Both the position numbers and the translations under genes were made by a program. A stretch of 64,000 nt of DNA, taken from contig CBDEGU010000011.1 in NCBI GenBank assembly GCA_965238045.1, positions 62,001 to 126,000 on the forward strand, in the 5' to 3' direction. The stretch comes from CBDEGU01 sp965238045 (GTDB lineage Bacteria; Acidobacteriota; Terriglobia; Bryobacterales; UBA6623). This document shows positions 33,900 through 43,870 of this stretch, piece after piece (position 1 is the stretch's first letter; every line of letters begins with the position of its first letter). The notes under the pieces were generated by a model. The model had not been told where the DNA came from. It worked only from the letters and a program-made list of their open reading frames with translations, and searched no databases.

Positions 33900-34388
33900 A
33901 TGAATCTCACGATCCGCAAGGCCGTTGTCTCCGACGCCGGCGTTATCGCGGACCTCAACAGCCGCCTGGCGGTGGAGACCGAACAGATGAATCTCGATCG
34001 GAACCTCGCCCGCAAAGGCGCCGAGGCCCTCACCCGAGACCCATCCAAGGGCTTCTATCTGGTCGCGGAGGACGAGGGCCGTGTCATCGGCCAATTGATG
34101 ATCACTCGCGAGTGGAGTGACTGGCGCAACGGGACCTTCTGGTCGATCCAGAGCGTCTACGTTCGCCGAGAATATCGCGGACGAGGCGTCTATACCGGGC
34201 TTCATCGCGAGGTCGAGAAAATGGCCAGGGAACGGGGCGACATCCGCGGCATTCGCCTCTATGTCGAAAAAGACAACGAAACCGCCTAAAGAAGCTACCG
34301 GCGTCTGGGCATGTCCGAGACCAACTATCAGATGTATGAAATCGATTTTGTGTTCGGCAGCGGCAAACCGGCCTCGCGGGAAACATAG
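33900..34388 (+). pseudogene. GNAT acetyltransferase with an in-frame TAA
   Basis: ATG 33900 follows GAGGAG. The product MNLTIRKAVVSDAGVIADLN, SRLAVETEQMNLDRN, the acetyl-CoA site VYVRREYRGRGVYTGLHREV and LYVEKDNETA is a GNAT protein. At 34287-34289 a TAA interrupts, then the same frame continues RSYRRLGMSETNYQMYEIDF, the normal final strands, and ends at 34388. AAA to TAA explains the break. The truncated form keeps the CoA site but lacks the last two strands, so activity is doubtful. Confidence 0.78.
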
Positions 34389-34487
34389 ACGGCGCACCGG
34401 TCCGGACCGGTCGTGATACGATGGGCGCTGCAGAGCGAGCCCGAGGGCGCGCCGCCCGGAGAGGATCACACCTTGGAATCTTTACTA

Positions 34488-35718
34488 GTATAGCGTTTCA
34501 TTAAAACATATCGATACGAGGATGTTTCCTGCTAGGCTGGATGCATGGCAGGAAAATCGAAGCGTCCCCAACTGCTTCTCACGCCCGAAGAGTCGCAACA
34601 TCTGCAGCGGCTGCGTCGTTCGCGTAAGGCTCCGGCTCGGGAGGTGCAGAGAGCCGAGATTCTGTGGCGCTATCATTGCGGCGAGACGATCGCCGAGATT
34701 ATGCGGGCCGTGAAGATGACGCGCAAAAGCGTTGGCAAATGGATCGAGCGAGCCCTGGCCATGGGGGTGGAAGCGGCGCTCAAGGATGCCTATCATCGTC
34801 CCCGGGAACCCCGCATCAGCGAAGAGGCCAAGGCCTGGGTGGTGCACTTGGCCTGTAGCAAACCCAAGCAACTCGGTTACGCCGCCGAGCTCTGGACCCG
34901 CGGCGCGCTCGCCCGGCACGTGCGCCAGCATGCCGTGGAAGCGGGCTATCCGGCCTTGGCCCAAGCGGCCAAGGCGACCGTCCATCGGATTCTGGCCGAG
35001 CAACCTCTTCACCCGGAGAAGGTGAAGTACTACTTGCAGCGCCGCGACCCGGATTTTGAGTCCAAGATGCGGCAGGTGCTGCTGGTCTACCGCGAGGTGG
35101 CCTTGCAGAATGAAAGCGCGGGCGAGGGCGGCCCATCGCCGGGCGTGATTACGGTTTCGGTCGACGAAAAGCCCGGCGTGCAAGCGATCGCCAACACCGC
35201 TCCGGACCTGCCGCCGACTGCGGGGCGGCATCCCTGCGTGGCTCGAGATTACGAATACAAACGTCTGGGAACTTGCTCGATTCTGGCGGCGCTGGACTTG
35301 CACGACGGTCGGGTGACAGCGCGGGTGGAGCGGCGCCACCGCAGCCGGGAATTCATCTTACTGCTCAAGGATCTGGACCAATCCTACCCGGCCCACTGCA
35401 CGATCCGATTGATCTTGGATAATCATTCCTCCCACGTTTCCAAGGAGACGAAGGACTATTTGGCGACGCGTCCGAACCGCTTCAAATACGTGCATACGCC
35501 GACCCACGGGTCCTGGCTGAATATTGTCGAGACGCTGTTCGGGAAGATGGCGCGCACTTTTTTGAAGCGAATCCGGGTGGAGTCCTGGGAGGAACTTCGA
35601 GAACGAATCCTGCAGGGGATCGCGGAGATCAACGCCGCCCCCGTCGTTCACCGCTGGAGGAAGTTCGAGCCGCTGGAGAGCGCGTCTGAGATGAGTACAG
35701 TTTAATGAAACGATATAC
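34488..35718 (+). mobile_element. IS630-family insertion sequence
   Basis: 1,231 bp flanked by a TA duplication (34486-34487 and 35719-35720). Ends are GTATAGCGTTTCATTAAA at 34488 and, on the minus strand from 35718, GTATATCGTTTCATTAAA (17 of 18 identical). TA targeting is characteristic of the Tc1/mariner-IS630 group. The host gene is the AGCS symporter, hit at codon 5. Confidence 0.92.
34545..35705 (+). CDS. IS630-family transposase
   Basis: 386 residues. Paired HTH domains at the N-terminus (LLTPEESQHLQRLRRSRKAP, TIAEIMRAVKMTRKSVGKWI) are followed by a DDE core: VITVSVDEKPGVQA, CTIRLILDNHSSHVSKET and THGSWLNIVETLFGKMAR with the catalytic Glu. All three acidic residues are intact, and TA flanks plus near-perfect ends suggest a recent insertion. 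Confidence 0.93.
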   Translation: MAGKSKRPQLLLTPEESQHLQRLRRSRKAPAREVQRAEILWRYHCGETIAEIMRAVKMTRKSVGKWIERALAMGVEAALKDAYHRPREPRISEEAKAWVVHLACSKPKQLGYAAELWTRGALARHVRQHAVEAGYPALAQAAKATVHRILAEQPLHPEKVKYYLQRRDPDFESKMRQVLLVYREVALQNESAGEGGPSPGVITVSVDEKPGVQAIANTAPDLPPTAGRHPCVARDYEYKRLGTCSILAALDLHDGRVTARVERRHRSREFILLLKDLDQSYPAHCTIRLILDNHSSHVSKETKDYLATRPNRFKYVHTPTHGSWLNIVETLFGKMARTFLKRIRVESWEELRERILQGIAEINAAPVVHRWRKFEPLESASEMSTV

Positions 35719-37143
35719 TAGAGTTCAATACCACGTTGAACGGTTACGTCTGGGGCTGGCCGATGATGGTCCTGCTCATCGGCACCGGGTTGGTCTTGAC
35801 CGTCACCACCAGGGGAGTGCAGTTCCGGCGACTGGCCTTCTCGTTTCGGGAGGTGCTGGGTAAACTCTTCCAGGGCGCCACCGGCGAGGGAACCGTGACT
35901 CCGTTCCAGGCGCTATCGACGGCGCTGGCCTCGACCGTGGGAGTCGGCAATATCGCGGGCGTCTCGACGGCGATCTTCTTGGGCGGCCCTGGAGCGTTGT
36001 TCTGGCTGCTGGTTTCGGGCGTAGTGGGCATGGCGACGAAGTACTCGGAAATCGCGATCGCGCTGAAGTACCGCGAGCGAGACGACCAAGGCATTGTGCG
36101 GGGCGGCGCGATGTATGTGCTCTCGAAGGGCCTCGGCATGGGCTGGCTGGGAACCATCTTCGCGCTGCTGACCGCGCTAGCGGCCTTCGGCATCGGCAAC
36201 ATGGTGCAGGCCAATTCGGTGGCCGACGCCGCCCAGACCAGTTTCGGCGTCCCCCCCTGGCTCAGCGGCGTGATCCTGGCCGCCGTCACGGCGCTCGTCA
36301 TTCTCGGAGGCATCCAGCGCATCGCGGAAGTCACGCAGTTTCTGGTGCCCTTTATGTGCCTGGTCTATCTTCTCGGTGCGCTCGCGATCGTGTTTCGTTA
36401 CTTTGATCAGATTCCGGTCGTCGCCGAGCTGGTGTTCCATTCCGCGTTTCAAGGGCAAGCGGCCGCCGGAGGATTTCTAGGCGCCACCGTCCGCTCGGCG
36501 GTTCGCTATGGAATCGCTCGAGGCATGTTTTCTAATGAAGCCGGCTTAGGGAGCGCGCCGATCGTTCACAGCTCGGCGGTAACCGACCATCCGGCGAGAC
36601 AGGCGACCTACGGAATTTTCGAGGTCTTCGTCGACACAATCGTCGTCTGCCTCCTCACGGGATTCGTTGTTCTCGCGACCGGCGCCTGGACATCGGGCGA
36701 GACCGCCGCTCCTCTGGCGGCCAAGGCGTTTCAGGCCGGCCTGCCCGGCGTGTGGGGCGGCCTGATCGTCAGTTGCGGACTGATCCTATTCGCGTTTTCC
36801 AGCGTCATCGGCTGGGCCTACTATGGCGAAACCGGCGCAACCTATCTGTTCGGCACAAAGGTCAAGACGCCTTACCGCCTGGCGTGGATTGGCTTCGTCT
36901 ATCTGGGCGCGCCGGGAACCTCGAGGCGATCTGGAGCGTTGCCGACACGCTCAACGGACTGATGGCGATTCCCAACCTGGTCGGTGTTCTCGGCTCGCTG
37001 GCGATCATCTCCAAGCTGACGCGCGAGTTCTTCGAAAAGCACGCCTAGGCGGAATCGACCGACCCCCTCTGCTATTCTCGTAACATCACGCTGGGGAGCC
37101 CACGGAGCGGCTTCTCTCGGCGGTACGCGTAACACTTTTCTTT

Positions 37144-39849
37144 ATGGCCGCATGGATTCGATGGGCGACAGCTTCCGCTGTCTTGGGTGTGTTTCTCGGC
37201 GCGAGTTCCGCTCAAATCGCTTCCGGCCCGTCCCGCCCAGCCCAGTCCGAGGCGTCCCCGGAAGCGTCCCCCGTGCCGCCCCCTGAGGCGCCGGAAACCG
37301 CCGCGGACGAGCCGGCTCCCGCGGCGGGCACTGAGTACGAGGATTCTCAGCGCACCGATCTCAATCTCCTGGGCCAGGTAGACGCCAGCGGCGGGGAAAG
37401 CCGCCGCAACGAAAACGTTCGCATCACTTTGATCGACAACAATGTTCTCAAGGAACTGAACATCCGCCTGGGAGCGACCGCGACGGTCATTGAGGAGTTC
37501 AGCGTCGAAAGCGGCTACTACGGCTCGGAGTACGGCAACAGCCCCAGGACGCAAAGACATCTGTCCTCGTCCGGGGCCAGCGGGTTTCACGGCAACTTCT
37601 ACGAAACGCACAACAACAGCGCCTTCACCGCGCGCTCGTTCTTTCAGGCCGGAGCAGTGAAACCGGCGCGCGAAAACGACTACGGGCTCTCCCTTGGAAT
37701 CCCGCTCCGCGAGGGCAGCCGCCTTCAGATCGACGCCGCGCAGCAAAAGCTGCGCGGCAACGTGAACGGCAACATCTTGGTCCCCACTCGCGACGAACGC
37801 ACGCCTCTGACAACCGATCCGTTGCGGCGCGAGTTCGTGGAACGCATCCTCAATGCGTTTCCCGATGAACTCCCCAATCGCACGGAACGAACCCCACGGG
37901 CGCTGAACACCAATGCGACCCAGAACATCGACAACAACAACCTCGGGGGTCTCTGGGAACAGGATCTCGGCCAGCGCGACCGCTTGGTCGCCCAGTATCG
38001 CTTCACAACTCAGAAGGTGGATGCCTTCCAACTCGTCGGCGGCCAGAACCCCAATACAACCACCCGTTCTCACGACGCCAGGCTGACCTGGAATCGCGCC
38101 TGGTCGCCCGCCACGATCACTGACGTTTCCGCTGGTTTCGACCGCGTTGCATCGATTCTGGTTCAAGACGAGAGCTTTCCGGGCGTCGGCGTTTCGGTCA
38201 GCTCGTCCTTTGAGCGCGTCGGCGTCACCACCTCCATCCCCATCGATCGTGCGCAGAATCAGTTCCGCTATGCCGGCCGTCTGCTCCATACCAAGTCACG
38301 ACACAGTTTGACTTCGGGCTTCGAGATGCTGCGCCGCCAAGTCAATGGCTTCGAGTCGAACAGTCACCTGGGGTTTTTGATTTTTCGGAACGATTTCGGA
38401 AACACCTCGGTCGAGAACTTTCTGCGCGGCACGGCCAGCGAGTACATCCAGTCGGTCGGCGATGTCCATCGCGGTTATCGCAATTGGGAGATGCAGTATT
38501 TCCTTGGGGATACTTGGCGGGTGAGTTCCGACCTTACGCTGAGCATCGGACTTCGCTATCAGCCGTGGACGCAGCCGGTCGAAGTGAATGGGCTCGACAA
38601 GATCCCCTACGACTGCAATTGCAACAACGTCGCGCCGCAATTCGGTCTCGCCTACCGGCTGCATGACGGCTGGGGCGTCTTGCGTGCCGCCTACGGGATT
38701 CACTACGGCGACATCCTGCCAGTGACCTACAGCCAGACGCGATTCAACGCGCCGGGCAACCTCCGCATCACCGTCCAGACGCCGGACCTGATCAATCCAC
38801 TCGGCGATCTCGACCCGGAAAATTTCGACCCGGCGACCCCGGCAACCTTGTTCGATCTCGATCCCGAACTGGCAACACCCTACACGCACCATTACAACTT
38901 TACCTGGGAGCTGCCCTTCATCAGCCAATCGACCCTGCGGTTTGGCTATGTGGGCAGCCGCACCCACAAGATCATTGCACTCTGGAACTTGAACCGCGGC
39001 CGGCGAATGGAAGGGATTCCTCACACGACCGGCACGGTGAACCAGCGGCGTCCCGATCCCAGCATTCTTGACATTCGGCGATTCTTGAACGCTTCCCGCG
39101 GTTACTACGACGCGGCGAAGGTCACTCTCTCGGTCCCGCGCTGGAGCGGCTGGACGATGGACGCCTCCTACTGGTTCAGCAAGGCCATTGACCTGGGCGC
39201 GTCCTACACCAGCACGGGCACCGGACGGGACGGCTTTGATTCGCGCGGCCAGACCGAATTCGATGTGCACGGTGACATGAAAGGCCTGAGCCGGTTCGAT
39301 CAGCCGCACGCCTTTCTTTCGCGTATGACCTACGAGATGCCGTCGCTTTCCCGCCGTGGCCGTTGGGCGAAAACGATCTTCGGGCAGTGGCAACTCTCGA
39401 CCGTGGTCTTAGTGAAATCGGGGACGCCTTTTTCCCTGCGCTCGGGCTCGGACAGCCCCGGCTTTGGCAATGTGGACGGCGCCAGCAGCGACCGCCCGAA
39501 CGTGATCGATCCCTCGGTGCTGGGACGCACGATCGGTCACCCGGATACCTCGCAGGATCTGCTCCCGATCGAGGCCTTCGGCTTTATCCAGCCCGGCCAG
39601 GAACGGGGCAATATCGGCAAACATACTTTTCGCAAGGACGGCATTGCCAACGTCAACGCCGCGCTCTCACGCGACTGGTCCCTCCGCGGAGAAATGGCGC
39701 TGCATCTGCGGGCCGAATCGCTGAACTTCTTCAACACCCCCCAGTTCGCCGAACCCGGCCGCGCGCTCACCGCCTCGGACTTCGGCATCATCAGCAACAC
39801 CCTCAACGACGGCCGGACGTTCCGCTTTCTGCTGCGGCTGGCGTTCTAG
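37144..39849 (+). CDS. TonB-dependent receptor-like outer-membrane protein (Oar-like)
   Basis: 901 residues with a signal peptide (ATASAVLGVFLGASSA), a Pro/Ala-rich segment, a short plug-like region (ATATVIEEFSVESGYYGSEY) and a large C-terminal barrel (FHGNFYETHNNSAF, WEMQYFLGDTWRVSSDLTLS, GLRYQPWTQPVEVNG, FGQWQLSTVVLVKSGTPFSL) ending in RFLLRLAF with terminal Phe. Usual acidobacterial Oar-like receptors are longer and start with a carboxypeptidase-regulatory domain, which is absent here. Substrate import is inferred; it lies just upstream of the amidohydrolase cluster and may feed it. Confidence 0.83.
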   Translation: MAAWIRWATASAVLGVFLGASSAQIASGPSRPAQSEASPEASPVPPPEAPETAADEPAPAAGTEYEDSQRTDLNLLGQVDASGGESRRNENVRITLIDNNVLKELNIRLGATATVIEEFSVESGYYGSEYGNSPRTQRHLSSSGASGFHGNFYETHNNSAFTARSFFQAGAVKPARENDYGLSLGIPLREGSRLQIDAAQQKLRGNVNGNILVPTRDERTPLTTDPLRREFVERILNAFPDELPNRTERTPRALNTNATQNIDNNNLGGLWEQDLGQRDRLVAQYRFTTQKVDAFQLVGGQNPNTTTRSHDARLTWNRAWSPATITDVSAGFDRVASILVQDESFPGVGVSVSSSFERVGVTTSIPIDRAQNQFRYAGRLLHTKSRHSLTSGFEMLRRQVNGFESNSHLGFLIFRNDFGNTSVENFLRGTASEYIQSVGDVHRGYRNWEMQYFLGDTWRVSSDLTLSIGLRYQPWTQPVEVNGLDKIPYDCNCNNVAPQFGLAYRLHDGWGVLRAAYGIHYGDILPVTYSQTRFNAPGNLRITVQTPDLINPLGDLDPENFDPATPATLFDLDPELATPYTHHYNFTWELPFISQSTLRFGYVGSRTHKIIALWNLNRGRRMEGIPHTTGTVNQRRPDPSILDIRRFLNASRGYYDAAKVTLSVPRWSGWTMDASYWFSKAIDLGASYTSTGTGRDGFDSRGQTEFDVHGDMKGLSRFDQPHAFLSRMTYEMPSLSRRGRWAKTIFGQWQLSTVVLVKSGTPFSLRSGSDSPGFGNVDGASSDRPNVIDPSVLGRTIGHPDTSQDLLPIEAFGFIQPGQERGNIGKHTFRKDGIANVNAALSRDWSLRGEMALHLRAESLNFFNTPQFAEPGRALTASDFGIISNTLNDGRTFRFLLRLAF

Positions 39850-39942
39850 CCAGCGAGCGAACTTGCGAAAGATTCGCGTTTCTTGAAGAGCCTACTTGGC
39901 GTGCTCCCCGTGGCATTAGCAGATTCGTTGTAGTATCGTTGA

Positions 39943-41223
39943 ATGGCCGTGAGACCCGCATACTCTTCATACCGAGTTCGATTCCGCTTTCTTTTCGGCC
40001 CCGCCGTTGTTTTGGCGGCCTTGCTTTTGGCCGCTCTGCCTCGCGCAGGCGCGCAGTCCTATGACCTGCTGATTCAGGGCGGTCATGTGATCGACCCCGG
40101 CAACAAGATCAACGCCGTGATGGATGTCGCTGTTCGCGGCAACAAGATCGTCAAGGTCGCCAAGGATATTCCGGCCGCCGAGGCCAAGAAGACCATTGAC
40201 GCCGCGGGGCTCTACGTCACCCCCGGCCTGATTGACCTGCATGCACATGTGTTCGGCTACTCCGGCTCGCTTTGGCCCGACGATACGCACCTGCTTACCG
40301 GCACTACCACCGTCGTCGATTGCGGAGGCTCGGGCTGGCGCACGTTTGAAACTTTCAAGGAAACTGTCATCGACCGCTCGAAGACGCGCGTGCTGGCGTT
40401 CATGAACGTGGTGGGCGCGGGCATGGTCGGCACCGAGAGCGATATCGAGGACATGGACCCGGTCAAGCTCGCCGACAAGATCAAGGAGTATCCGGGCTTG
40501 ATCGTCGGCATCAAGTGCGCCCACTACGGCCGACGCGACTACTTCAATCTCGAGCAGGCGGTCAAGGCCGGCAACCTGGCCAATGTGCCGATGATTGTGG
40601 ACAACAGCATCCTCACCAACAACGACCGCGACACGCAGACCAAGCTGCTCAAATACTTCCGTCCCGGCGATATTCACACGCATCTGTTCAACGACCGGCA
40701 TCTGGAAATCGTCAACCGCTTCACCGGCAAGGTGCAGCCCTATATTTACGAGGCGCGCAAGAAGGGACGGCTGTTCGATCTTGGCCACGGCAGCGGCAGC
40801 TTTGTCTTCCCCGCCGCCCACAAGACGATGGCGCAAGGGTTCTACCCAGACACCATTAGCACCGACCTGCACACGTCGAGCATCTTCACGACGAAAGCCG
40901 ATATGCCCAACTGCATGTCGAAAATACTCGCGCTGGGCATGCCGCTCGAAGAGGTCATCTTTCGCTCGACCGCCCGGCCCGCGCAGGTGATTCACAAATA
41001 CCCGGAAATCGGCACCATCGGCGAGGGCAAGATCGCCGACATCGCCGTCTTGGAACTTGAGGAAGGCATCTTCGGTTTCTCTGACTCGTGGAAAAAGAAG
41101 ATGCTCGCTTCCAAGCGCTTGCGCGCCGTGCTCACCGTGCGCAACGGGGAATTGGTGTTCGACGAGAAAGGTCTCGGCTTCCCTGAGTGGCACACGGCGG
41201 GCGAGTACCAGAAGATCCCGTAA
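39943..41223 (+). CDS. exported amidohydrolase/deacetylase-family metallohydrolase, paralogue 1
   Basis: 426 residues with a signal peptide (VVLAALLLAALPRAGAQ). The amidohydrolase-superfamily metal site is complete: DLHAHVFG (HxH), VGIKCAHYG (bridging Lys), DIHTHLFN, DLGHGSGSF and ISTDLHTSS (Asp). The family (COG3964-like) hydrolyses amides or esters of small carboxylates; the substrate here is unknown. Start of a run of four paralogues and an ABM-like gene, spaced 13-61 nt apart, so probably one operon. Export of an amidohydrolase is itself less common. Confidence 0.88.
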   Translation: MAVRPAYSSYRVRFRFLFGPAVVLAALLLAALPRAGAQSYDLLIQGGHVIDPGNKINAVMDVAVRGNKIVKVAKDIPAAEAKKTIDAAGLYVTPGLIDLHAHVFGYSGSLWPDDTHLLTGTTTVVDCGGSGWRTFETFKETVIDRSKTRVLAFMNVVGAGMVGTESDIEDMDPVKLADKIKEYPGLIVGIKCAHYGRRDYFNLEQAVKAGNLANVPMIVDNSILTNNDRDTQTKLLKYFRPGDIHTHLFNDRHLEIVNRFTGKVQPYIYEARKKGRLFDLGHGSGSFVFPAAHKTMAQGFYPDTISTDLHTSSIFTTKADMPNCMSKILALGMPLEEVIFRSTARPAQVIHKYPEIGTIGEGKIADIAVLELEEGIFGFSDSWKKKMLASKRLRAVLTVRNGELVFDEKGLGFPEWHTAGEYQKIP

Positions 41224-41278
41224 GCATCCCCCAATGAAGGTTCGAAAAGTCTGATACAGACAATTGAGGCAAGGTGAT

Positions 41279-42583
41279 ATGAGTACCCGACGCATCGCAC
41301 AATCCGGCCGGTTTAGCCCGCTTTCTGTATTTGTCTTCGTTCTCCTGCTGGGCTTGATTCCGCTCCGGGCGCAAAGTTCCGCTCCCGCCTCTGGGGGCGA
41401 CGACACCGTGATCTATGACCTGCTGCTCAAGAACGGGCACGTCATCGACCTCAAGAACAATCGCAACGGCCGCTACGACATCGCCGTTATCGGGGAAACA
41501 ATTTACCGTGTCGCCAAGGACCTGCCGGCCTCCCGGGCGAAGAAGGTCGTCGATGTGAGCGAGTACTACGTTACGCCGGGCCTCATCGATCTGCACACGC
41601 ACTTTGACCAGCGAGGCGCGTGGCTGAATCTCAATCCCGATCACAACGCCCTACGCTACGGCGTAACCACGGCGGTCGACGCGGGCAGTTCCGGCCAGAA
41701 GGGTTTCGAGAAATTCAAGAAAGAGACGATTGATAAAGTCCGCGTGCGGCTGCTGGCGTTTCTCAACATTGTCGGCGCCGGTATGTACGGGAGCGGCGAG
41801 GGCGGCGTCGAAAACGACACCGCGCAAATGGACGTGGACGCCGCCGTCGCCATGGTCAAGAAATATCCAGACATCATCGTGGGGATTAAGACCGCCCACT
41901 ACCAGCCGGCCGACTGGGAAGCGGTGGATCGCGCGGTTGTTGCCGCCGAGAAAAGCAACAGCGTGCTGATGGTCGATTTCCATCCCAAGGAGGGGCGCGG
42001 TTACGAGGATCTGATCCTCAAACACATGAAGCCGGGGAATATTCATACGCACTTCTACGGACGGCTCACCCCGCAGCTTGATGAGAACAAGAAAGTACAG
42101 GACTACATGTGGAAAGCCCGCGAGCGCGGCGTGCTTTTCGACGTGGGCCACGGGTCGGGCAGTTTCTGGTTCCGCATCGCGGTCCCCGCCATCCGGCAGG
42201 GTTTCTTGCCCGACACCATCTCGACCGACATTCACAAGAACAGCATCATGCTGCCGCGGGCGCATCTGAACAACGTGATGTCGAAATTCCTCAACATCGG
42301 CCTGACGCTCGAGCAGGTGATCGAGCGCACGACCGTCAATCCGGCTAAGGCGATACGGCGCTCCGACTTGGGCACGCTCGATGAGGGATCTATCGCCGAC
42401 ATCGCCGTCTTGAAACTCGATCACGGCAAGTTCGCGTTCCTGGATTCGGGCCATGGCAAACTGATTGGCGATAAGCGTATCTCCTGCGCGATGACCGTTC
42501 GCAAGGGGCAGATTATCTGGGACGCCGAAGGCATCAGCATGCCCGAGTGGAGCAGCGCCGGGCCCTACAGTAACTTCCGCTAG
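41279..42583 (+). CDS. exported amidohydrolase-family metallohydrolase, paralogue 2 (diverged)
   Basis: 434 residues from ATG 41279, preceded by AAGGTGAT; an in-frame TTG at 41264 is weaker. Signal segment SVFVFVLLLGLIPLRAQ. Metal-site motifs DLHTHFDQ, VGIKTAHYQ, NIHTHFYG, DVGHGSGSF and ISTDIHKNS are intact. Around the substrate pocket it differs from the other three: RGAWLNLNPDHNALRYGVTT and AVDAGSSGQKGFEKFKKE replace the FGYxGxxWPDDTH and VVDCGGSGWRTF segments. A different substrate is likely. Confidence 0.87.
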   Translation: MSTRRIAQSGRFSPLSVFVFVLLLGLIPLRAQSSAPASGGDDTVIYDLLLKNGHVIDLKNNRNGRYDIAVIGETIYRVAKDLPASRAKKVVDVSEYYVTPGLIDLHTHFDQRGAWLNLNPDHNALRYGVTTAVDAGSSGQKGFEKFKKETIDKVRVRLLAFLNIVGAGMYGSGEGGVENDTAQMDVDAAVAMVKKYPDIIVGIKTAHYQPADWEAVDRAVVAAEKSNSVLMVDFHPKEGRGYEDLILKHMKPGNIHTHFYGRLTPQLDENKKVQDYMWKARERGVLFDVGHGSGSFWFRIAVPAIRQGFLPDTISTDIHKNSIMLPRAHLNNVMSKFLNIGLTLEQVIERTTVNPAKAIRRSDLGTLDEGSIADIAVLKLDHGKFAFLDSGHGKLIGDKRISCAMTVRKGQIIWDAEGISMPEWSSAGPYSNFR

Positions 42584-42600
42584 AGGAGGGGTCTGAGAAC

Positions 42601-43857
42601 ATGCGCATCGGTATCAAGACCCGGCCGGGACCGCTTGCCGGACTAGCCGCCGTGATGCTGCTGGCGTTTCCCGCCGCGGCTCAAACCTACGATTTGCTGC
42701 TCAAAGGCGGTCATGTCATCGACCCGGCCAACCGCATCGACCGTGTGATGGATGTCGCGGTCTCGGGCGGCAAAGTCGCCAAAGTCGCGTCTGATATCCT
42801 GGCGAGCCAGGCCAAGAAAACGATCGACCTCGGCGGATATTACGTCACCCCCGGCCTGGTCGACCTGCACGCGCATGTGTTCGGATATGGCGGCAGTCTC
42901 TGGCCCGACGACACACATCTCACAACCGGCACGACCACAGTCGTCGATTGCGGGGGCTCGGGCTGGCGCACCTTCGAAGAATTCAAAGACACGGTGATCG
43001 ACCGCGTGAAGACGCGCGTCCTGGCCTTCGTCAACATTGTTGGCAAGGGCATGGTGGGCGAACAAGCCGAGAACGACGTCTCGGACATGGACCCCGAAAA
43101 GACCGCCGCCAAGATGGCTGAGCACCCGAATCTCATCGTCGGCATCAAGACCGCCCACTTCGCCCGCAAGGGTTACACCGCGCTGGAGCGCGCCGTCGAG
43201 GCTGGACGCCTGGCCGATAAGCCCGTCATCGTCGACATGCGTATTCTCACTGAATACGACCGCACAACACGCAAGATCCTGCTCGACATCATGCGGCCCG
43301 GCGACATGCACACGCATTCCTACAGCGATCACCAGGTGGAAATCCTCAACCGCGCCACGCGAAAAGTGCAGCCCTATATGCGAGAGGCACGCAAGCGCGG
43401 CGTGCTCTTCGACATCGGCCACGGCAACGGCAGTTTCATTTTCCCCGTCGCCGCCGATGCCATCCGGGAAGGCTTTCCGCCCGATACGATTTCTACCGAT
43501 CTGCACAACGGCAGCATCTTCAGCACCAAGGCCGATATGCCGAACGTCATCTCGAAACTGATCAACCTCGGCATGGACTTGCGGGAAGCCATCTACAAAT
43601 CCACAGTTCGGCCGGCGCAGGTGATTCACAAGTTTCCCGAACTCGGCACCCTTGGCGAAGGCAAGACGGCGGACATCGCGGTCTTCAAGCTGCGCCGCGG
43701 AGTGTTCGGTTTCTCCGACGCGAAACGCCGCCGTTTGCTGGGCACCCAGCGGCTCGAAGCCGTGCTCACCGTACGCAACGGCAAGCTTGTTTTCGACGCC
43801 GACGGCCTGGCTTTCCCCGACTGGCGAACCGCCGGTGAGTACACCAGCATTCCATGA
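42601..43857 (+). CDS. exported amidohydrolase-family metallohydrolase, paralogue 3
   Basis: 418 residues, starting 17 nt after paralogue 2 with GAGGAGG upstream. Signal segment LAAVMLLAFPAAAQ. Metal-site motifs DLHAHVFG, VGIKTAHFA, DMHTHSYS, DIGHGNGSF and ISTDLHNGS. By eye it is closest to paralogue 4 (KTAAKMAEHPNLIVGIKTAH versus KTAAKIAQYPEIIVGIKTAH), so these two are the youngest duplicates. Confidence 0.88.
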   Translation: MRIGIKTRPGPLAGLAAVMLLAFPAAAQTYDLLLKGGHVIDPANRIDRVMDVAVSGGKVAKVASDILASQAKKTIDLGGYYVTPGLVDLHAHVFGYGGSLWPDDTHLTTGTTTVVDCGGSGWRTFEEFKDTVIDRVKTRVLAFVNIVGKGMVGEQAENDVSDMDPEKTAAKMAEHPNLIVGIKTAHFARKGYTALERAVEAGRLADKPVIVDMRILTEYDRTTRKILLDIMRPGDMHTHSYSDHQVEILNRATRKVQPYMREARKRGVLFDIGHGNGSFIFPVAADAIREGFPPDTISTDLHNGSIFSTKADMPNVISKLINLGMDLREAIYKSTVRPAQVIHKFPELGTLGEGKTADIAVFKLRRGVFGFSDAKRRRLLGTQRLEAVLTVRNGKLVFDADGLAFPDWRTAGEYTSIP

Positions 43858-43870
43858 ACCGTCCGCCAAG

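Larger units (their letters stand above)
34473..37048 (+). pseudogene. AGCS Na+/alanine symporter gene split by IS630 and frameshifted
   Basis: Removing the IS630-family element and one TA restores a reading frame from TTG 34473 (after GAGAGG): LESLLEFNTTLNGYVWGWP, the typical AGCS start. The remaining protein has AGCS motifs (TVGVGNIAGVSTAIFLGGPG, IARGMFSNEAGLGSAPIVHS, SVIGWAYYGETGATYLFG). Near 36910 one base is missing, so GFVYLGA shifts out of frame; the other frame continues GNLEAIWSVADTLNGLMAI to the normal end EFFEKHA at 37048. Two independent lesions mean Na+-coupled alanine/glycine uptake by this gene is lost. Confidence 0.85.

Noticed and set aside
39967..41406. Long antisense frames across the amidohydrolase genes (also 42643-43869 and 55063-56565)
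   Set aside because: They recur antisense to each paralogue because the sense genes are similar, and they carry no domain of their own.
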